Assembly: GCF_010093815.1 (NCBI RefSeq)
Contig: NW_022985570.1
Span: 273,968-337,967, forward strand
Source: Pseudovirgaria hyperparasitica
Taxonomy: Eukaryota; Ascomycota; Dothideomycetes; Acrospermales; Acrospermaceae
Reading direction: 5' to 3'
DNA: 64,000 bases
Each line of letters starts with the position of its first letter. Positions within the stretch are counted from its first letter, which is position 1. Shown in pieces: positions 59,673 through 64,000 of the stretch. The notes under the pieces were generated by a model. That model had not been told where the DNA came from, did no database searches, and saw only the letters and a list, made by a program, of their open reading frames with translations. The position numbers and the translations under genes are program-made.

Positions 59673-61278
59673 ATGGTTGGCGTCGGCGGACGTTCTAAGG
59701 CCTGCGCCAATTGCTATCGTCGACGCATCAAATGCGACGAGACTAAGCCAGAGTGTCAGAGGTGCATCAAGGCAGACCTCAAATGTGAAGGTCCACGTGA
59801 AACAACCTTTATTCAGTACGATAACCGGGGGAAAGGCCGCAAGCAAATTAGAGTCACCAGATCTACTGAAACCTTAACAGCGCTACCAACGGCCAGAGAT
59901 ATATCTTGCGCCGGCGAGGGGGAGAATTATGCGCTCGTTTGGAGACCTCGGAATAATGAGGCTGTCTATAAACCTGGTTCGAAGCACCCCGCTGGCTCTG
60001 CGTTCTCTTTGTCCATGTTGGAATTTCACCCAGGCCTCGGACTGCTGCCTCCGACCGACGATATCTATGAATGCTACACGAGGTTGAACCTGCTACAGGG
60101 CCAAACACACGAGCCACTGGTAGCTTCGGGCTTCAATCGTAGCCTCTTGAAAAAGTGCTTCAACGCCCTCGCGACTACCTATTTTGGTGCTAAACACCGG
60201 CAGGAAAAGCTGGTAAGTCACGGGCTGCAGCGCTACGGTAGCGCTCTGAGGGATCTGAACGAAGCTCTGGGTGACAACGAGAAGAGGTCTAGATATGATG
60301 TACTCGAGTCTGTACTGGTGTTGACCATATTTGAGGTGTGATTGATCTAATTGAGCTGGCTACTCATGCACGTACTGATCTTCCGTCTCGCAGTTCTTCA
60401 GTTCTCACAAAGAAGATGGCTGGATCAGCCATTCGTGTGGACTTGAGCGACTAATGGAAGTTCGAGGCGCGGAGTCCTTTGCAAAGATGCCAGAACTTGT
60501 CGTATTGGAGTGTTCCAGACCAGCTATGGTGATGGCCGCACTTGCCATACGAAAGCCCTCTATGTTTGCCAGGCCTGAGTGGAAGACAGTGCCGTGGAAA
60601 TCCTATCCTGAGAGGAGAGACATAGTTCATGACCTTATCGAGCACCTTGCCGATGTCACATTATTATACACAATGAAGGACAGTTTGAATGAAACCTTCT
60701 TTCAGATCCATGGTCTCGAAAGGTTCAACACGCTCATACAACAGACTCTAACAGTGCTAGCGCAGTTCAAAGCTTGGAAATGTCGATGGGATGAACTCCA
60801 TCCAGACTGCTTTTTCGAAATCGAGGATTCAACACCTTCTCCAACCGTACTCAATATATATGGCGACCCAGTACCGGCATGGAGAACACTCACCAGATAC
60901 ACGACCTTGTATCATGCCAACTGTCTAGGCATGTACAACGCAAGCCTCATCGTGGTGCTGAAGTTCTATCAGGAACTCCTTGTTCTAGATCCTTCGCGTC
61001 CACATTCAGTACCAGACTTCCAAGATCAGCTATTTGATACCGGAATTGCTATTTGTAGGAGCGTCGACTACCATCTTGAGGAAGACAAGATCGGAGCAGG
61101 TAGCTTTTATCTCCTATTTCCACTTCGAATGGCCTGGGATGCCGTCGGCCGAGAGCACCCAGATATATCGCTGTGGCTGAAATCCACACTGGCCAAGATA
61201 CAGGTCGGTTCCGCTGGTCATTGGGGTATGGCCGAGTATCTGCTCGAGGTTGGGAACAGGACGAGTTCATCGACTTGA
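59673..61278 (+). CDS. Zn2Cys6 fungal-type transcription factor
   Basis: Exons 59673-60335 and 60394-61278 join in phase to 515 residues. The zinc cluster sits at the N-terminus: KACANCYRRRIKCDETKPEC continuing QRCIKADLKCEG, with the spacing C-x2-C-x6-C-x6-C-x2-C-x6-C complete. A basic linker (GKGRKQIRV) follows. The rest is the helical fungal-specific regulator region (SLSMLEFHPGLGLLPPTDDI, RYDVLESVLVLTIFEFFSSH, WISHSCGLERLMEVRGAESF), matching the type often annotated as transcription factor domain 2. The start at MVGVGGRSKAC was chosen because it places the cluster at the usual position. The target pathway is unknown; no metabolic cluster is adjacent. The stop lies 21 bp before the 3' end of the convergent gene if that gene's longer reading frame is used. 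Confidence 0.9.
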
Positions 61279-61299
61279 TGCCTGCTTCTGTAACTTATT

Positions 61300-62580
61300 T
61301 CAAGTATCGAGGTTCTCGATGACAATGTATTCGAGCCTACCCACCTCCTCTGCTACTCTTTCATTTTCCTTATGCCGGTACCATTCACTAGTGGACATCT
61401 GTTGGTTCAACTCAGGTTGATTCTCGACAGGCAACAACTTGCTCGAATACTCTATCGATATGACAGCCTCCGGGTCCTCCATCTACTGTGTTTCAGGAAC
61501 CCCTGTTGTTTCAACATCTGGAATAACACTCCCTGGTCGAATATTGCTGACACTTGTGATGGTGTCCGGTTCGAATTCAGCGTCCTGATCAGAGGATTCA
61601 AAGCCAGAGTCGGAGCCAGAATCATTGTATACACCAGCTATGCCTGAGTCATTTCGACTGTAGGGCTTCGCAGCAAGAGCCTTGAGATTCTTTGTCTCAA
61701 TTTCAGTGTGATCCATCTCTTGCTCCATCATGTGTGATCCAATTCGCTCTGCGGCGATGGCATCCAGCAATGAGCGGTCTTGGTTTGGTGGCGCCACTTC
61801 CAGCGTTAATTCAGCAATGTACTCGCCCAGTGCAGACATCCGGCGATCTCGCAAGGACTTATAAATTGATTCATCGTCAATGGGTCTATTTGGTGGATCC
61901 GGTCAGCCTCATGGATACATGTGGTTGTATCGCGATACCTACGATAGGGGGTCCCGTTCTGCTGGAACACCAATAATGCTCACAATATCATCGTCGGTCA
62001 GGATTCTCATCTGCAGACCCCTCGGTCTCAGGAACGACTTGTTGACATGATCGACAAAACGCCTGCCTCGTACTGTAAGGAGAGCAGTGTCACCTATCTC
62101 AGTGCCAATTTGTGAACCTAGACCAGCAAACTGTGCCCAATGGTACGGCATTCCAAGGGCTATGACGCCCTCTTCTGCCATCTGTGAAGGCGGATGTGTA
62201 GCCTGGACGATGCTGAGCTGATCGATGAGCCTCAAGAAGTCCGTCTCATGAACATCATGATTCCGCAAGACGTAGCTATAGGCACGAACGAACGGCAGAG
62301 GAGTCTGGGTGGCTACATTTGGCGCCATACGGGGTATGACGACTGGTTTCTACGCGATCTGTTCAGTATGTAGAGCAATAATCTCCTTGTCAATCTGCAA
62401 GGCAGCATCACAGACCTCGAGGCGCGCATCCGCTACGGATGGGTCGACCGGGTGGATTGGGATCCATCGCAGACTCCGTAATAGTACCAAGTCCTCGCAT
62501 TCGTCGCGTTGCGACACGAAGCTCCGTTTTATACCATATTGCTCCTCCTGTGCTCGCTTGATCGGATAGTCCCACGGCAT
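61300..62580 (-). CDS. Hypothetical protein whose reading frame is crossed by two in-frame TAG codons
   Basis: I recognise no domain. The central part is clear: MAPNVATQTPLPFVRAYSYV (start 62328) to EIGDTALLTVRGRRFVDHV, with an intron at 61942-61886 (GTAGGT...AAATAG) leading to DESIYKSLRDRRMSALGEYI, then an acidic Ser-rich tail ending at TAG 61485-61483; this gives 262 residues. In the same frame upstream lies a coding-like stretch from 62580 (MPWDYPIKRAQEEQYGIKRS, then QRDECEDLVLLRSLRW) to one TAG at 62352-62350. In the same frame downstream another 60 codons follow directly (MEDPEAVISIEYSSKLLPVE to RLEYIVIENLDT, stop at 61300). FVRAYS resembles a motif in uncharacterised fungal proteins. 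It may be one gene with two in-frame introns ending in TAG, a decayed gene, or a shorter gene with chance flanks. Confidence 0.55.
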
Positions 62581-63898
62581 AATGGGCACCGTACAGCCCA
62601 TGTGAAGGTAGAGCATCGCCTCGAACGACACAGCAGCGAAAACTGAAGAAACGGAGATAACGATAGGGGAAAATAATTCGAGTATCAAAGTATCAATTGC
62701 AGGACTACAAAACGATAGTGAAGGATTCTCGCTGCCAGCTCCTCCTAGCTATATCACAAGACTCGAGGATCGATACAAGGTATATATATATTACCTTAAT
62801 GCACTACCTCTACATCACAACGCTAGCAAACTAATGACGCAGTATTGGACTATGCGCTCGCTCTTGACGTAAATACTTACTCTGCCCCCCCCAAATACAC
62901 AAACATGCACTTCAGACGTCGATTGCTTAGTTCGAACCAGCACAGTAGCCCACTCTATGTCCCATGCACGCTGCGGAAGATGTCGTACACGGGCGCCAAA
63001 CTAGTCACAACGCTGTAGCTGGCCTCCACTCACTGAATAGCGGCTAGACTATAGTCGGTATATTCCACGAACGGGCTAATGCGATAGTGCGTCGTTGCAT
63101 GTTGCTCACTAAGATGCAAAAGATGAATACGTGAATGGTGGCTGCTTGCGCCTCGCGCCGGAAAACCCATGGGTCACTAGTCTCGAATAATACACGTATA
63201 TATTCATGCGCGGATGTTCAGGTTGTTTGAAACGATCAGCGTCTCACCGGTTTTCAATGGTATGTTAGACAGTGGGTTCAGAACAGAAAAGCATTCGAAT
63301 ATACATAGATGACTTCGCGGCGCAGCGCAGCCAATAGCATGCTTAAGTGCGCTACCCACATCGAGCATTCCGCCCCCATATGCCGCTTGAAAGGATAGCC
63401 GTATAAGCAATAATATGGGAGCTAAGCCCAGACATACTCTACTATATCTATTATACCAGACAGACCGCGGTGTGACATATCGGTATCAGCGTCGTGAGGA
63501 CGTATCTACAAGTTCAGCACCGCTTTTAGAAGAACAAGGAATCCTGTAGCAAAACGCCTTTGATCAGATCACACAGCGCCGAAAATCAAGCTTGATCAAT
63601 TTGCATTTCGCGGGAGCAATCATGATAATAATAACAGCAATAGTAAATCCTGCAGTCTGACATGTGTCGTGAGCAGGGGTTTACCGCTAGCGTGTATGCT
63701 ATGCTCGATCGGGTGCATTTCTCGAATTGGGGGCTAGAACAAACTAGGTATCCCGATCATACGAGAACAGGTGATGAAAGCATGTCGAGCATGTCGGTCG
63801 AGGGTGAGCATATCAGGATCGAGGACGGAGATAGCGGTCCACTAATTAGAGCTTCAAAGGTATGCTTGGTTGGCAAAAGATCAAATTGAGTGGGTTGA
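62581..63898. other. Intergenic; no supportable gene
   Basis: About 1.3 kb. A 75-codon plus-strand frame at 63662-63889 ends next to a GTATGC donor-like site (ASKGTATGC), but nothing further supports a gene and a tRNA follows directly on the other strand. A C-run (CCCCCCCC) is at about 62885-62892. Confidence 0.45.
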
Positions 63899-63899
63899 G

Positions 63900-63906
63900 A
63901 AAAAAA
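63900..63906 (-). terminator. RNA polymerase III terminator of the tRNA-Pro gene
   Basis: Seven A on the plus strand, i.e. seven T in the direction of the tRNA, beginning 12 bp after the tRNA 3' end. This is the expected oligo-T stop. Confidence 0.8.
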
Positions 63907-63918
63907 TGCAAAAGAGAC

Positions 63919-64000
63919 GGGCTCCACCGCGATTCGAACGCGGGGCCTCCTGCAAGCTTGAGCGAACCCAAAGCAGGAATCATACCACTAGACCATGAAG
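63919..64000 (-). tRNA. tRNA-Pro (anticodon UGG) with a 12-nt intron; first bases outside the window
   Basis: Read on the minus strand, the segment folds as a tRNA. The 3' acceptor strand GGAGCCC would pair with a 5' GGGCTTC whose first three bases lie beyond the edge. The B box GTTCGAATC sits in a T-arm CCGCG/CGCGG, and the A box TGGTCTAGTGG is present. The anticodon stem CCTGC/GCAGG encloses TTTGGG, then 12 extra bases (TTCGCTCAAGCT) and T. With the intron after position 37, as is standard in eukaryotes, the anticodon is TGG (proline). Confidence 0.9.

Noticed and set aside
63662-63889. 75-codon frame ending in a donor-like GTATGC
   Set aside because: It could be a first exon, but the tRNA gene follows directly on the opposite strand and no second exon is visible in the window.
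1-64000. Intact transposon, CRISPR array, prophage or biosynthetic gene cluster
   Set aside because: No terminal repeats with transposase or reverse-transcriptase motifs, no spaced repeats, and no PKS, NRPS or terpene synthase signatures were seen in any frame.

Overview
This window is nuclear DNA of a filamentous ascomycete (Pezizomycotina, plausibly a dothideomycete; the class is an inference). Support for this comes from many short introns of about 45-70 bp with GTRNGT-type donors and CTRAY-AG acceptors, from typically fungal families (HET-domain, Zn2Cys6 regulator, SomA, hybrid histidine kinase, PTH11/rhodopsin-like membrane protein, M43 protease), and from a near-neutral base composition without long repeats. 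I see no CRISPR array, no bacterial-style operon and no intact transposon. I rebuilt exon-intron models by reading both strands and checking that phases agree across each junction.

Layout. 1-4.5 kb: MPP-beta (partial) and SDH4 diverge from a 294-bp promoter, followed by a rhodopsin-like membrane protein. 6-13 kb: the lipin-type phosphatidate phosphatase diverges from a large membrane-anchored fibronectin-III/coiled-coil protein. 14-18 kb: two secreted proteins, a PAN/apple-like one and an M43 metalloprotease. 18.7-24 kb: a TinC-like coiled-coil protein, a broken oxalate-decarboxylase remnant and a single-pass surface protein. 25.8-31 kb: a two-TM protein, then the U5-40K WD40 protein diverging from the TRAPP subunit Bet3, which carries a 9-nt microexon. 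32-34.5 kb: SomA. 35.3-38 kb: a HET-domain protein with a possible gene relic next to it. 38.5-42 kb: ROK1 and ATP synthase subunit g. 42-47 kb: almost empty. 47-53 kb: a GT2 glycosyltransferase, L-rhamnose 1-dehydrogenase and NIT3. 54-62.6 kb: a 1,499-residue hybrid histidine kinase, a Zn2Cys6 regulator and a hypothetical gene crossed by two in-frame TAG codons. The right edge cuts a tRNA-Pro(UGG) gene with a 12-nt intron.

Functionally the window mixes conserved housekeeping genes (mitochondrial import and respiration, splicing, ribosome biogenesis, vesicle tethering, lipid synthesis) with genes for sensing and the cell surface (histidine kinase, SomA, GT2, rhodopsin-like receptor, secreted protease, HET). 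I see no single dedicated gene cluster. The most unusual items are the Bet3 microexon, the TAG-interrupted gene at 61.3-62.6 kb, repeated use of tandem 3' splice sites, and the FN3/coiled-coil protein of unknown role.
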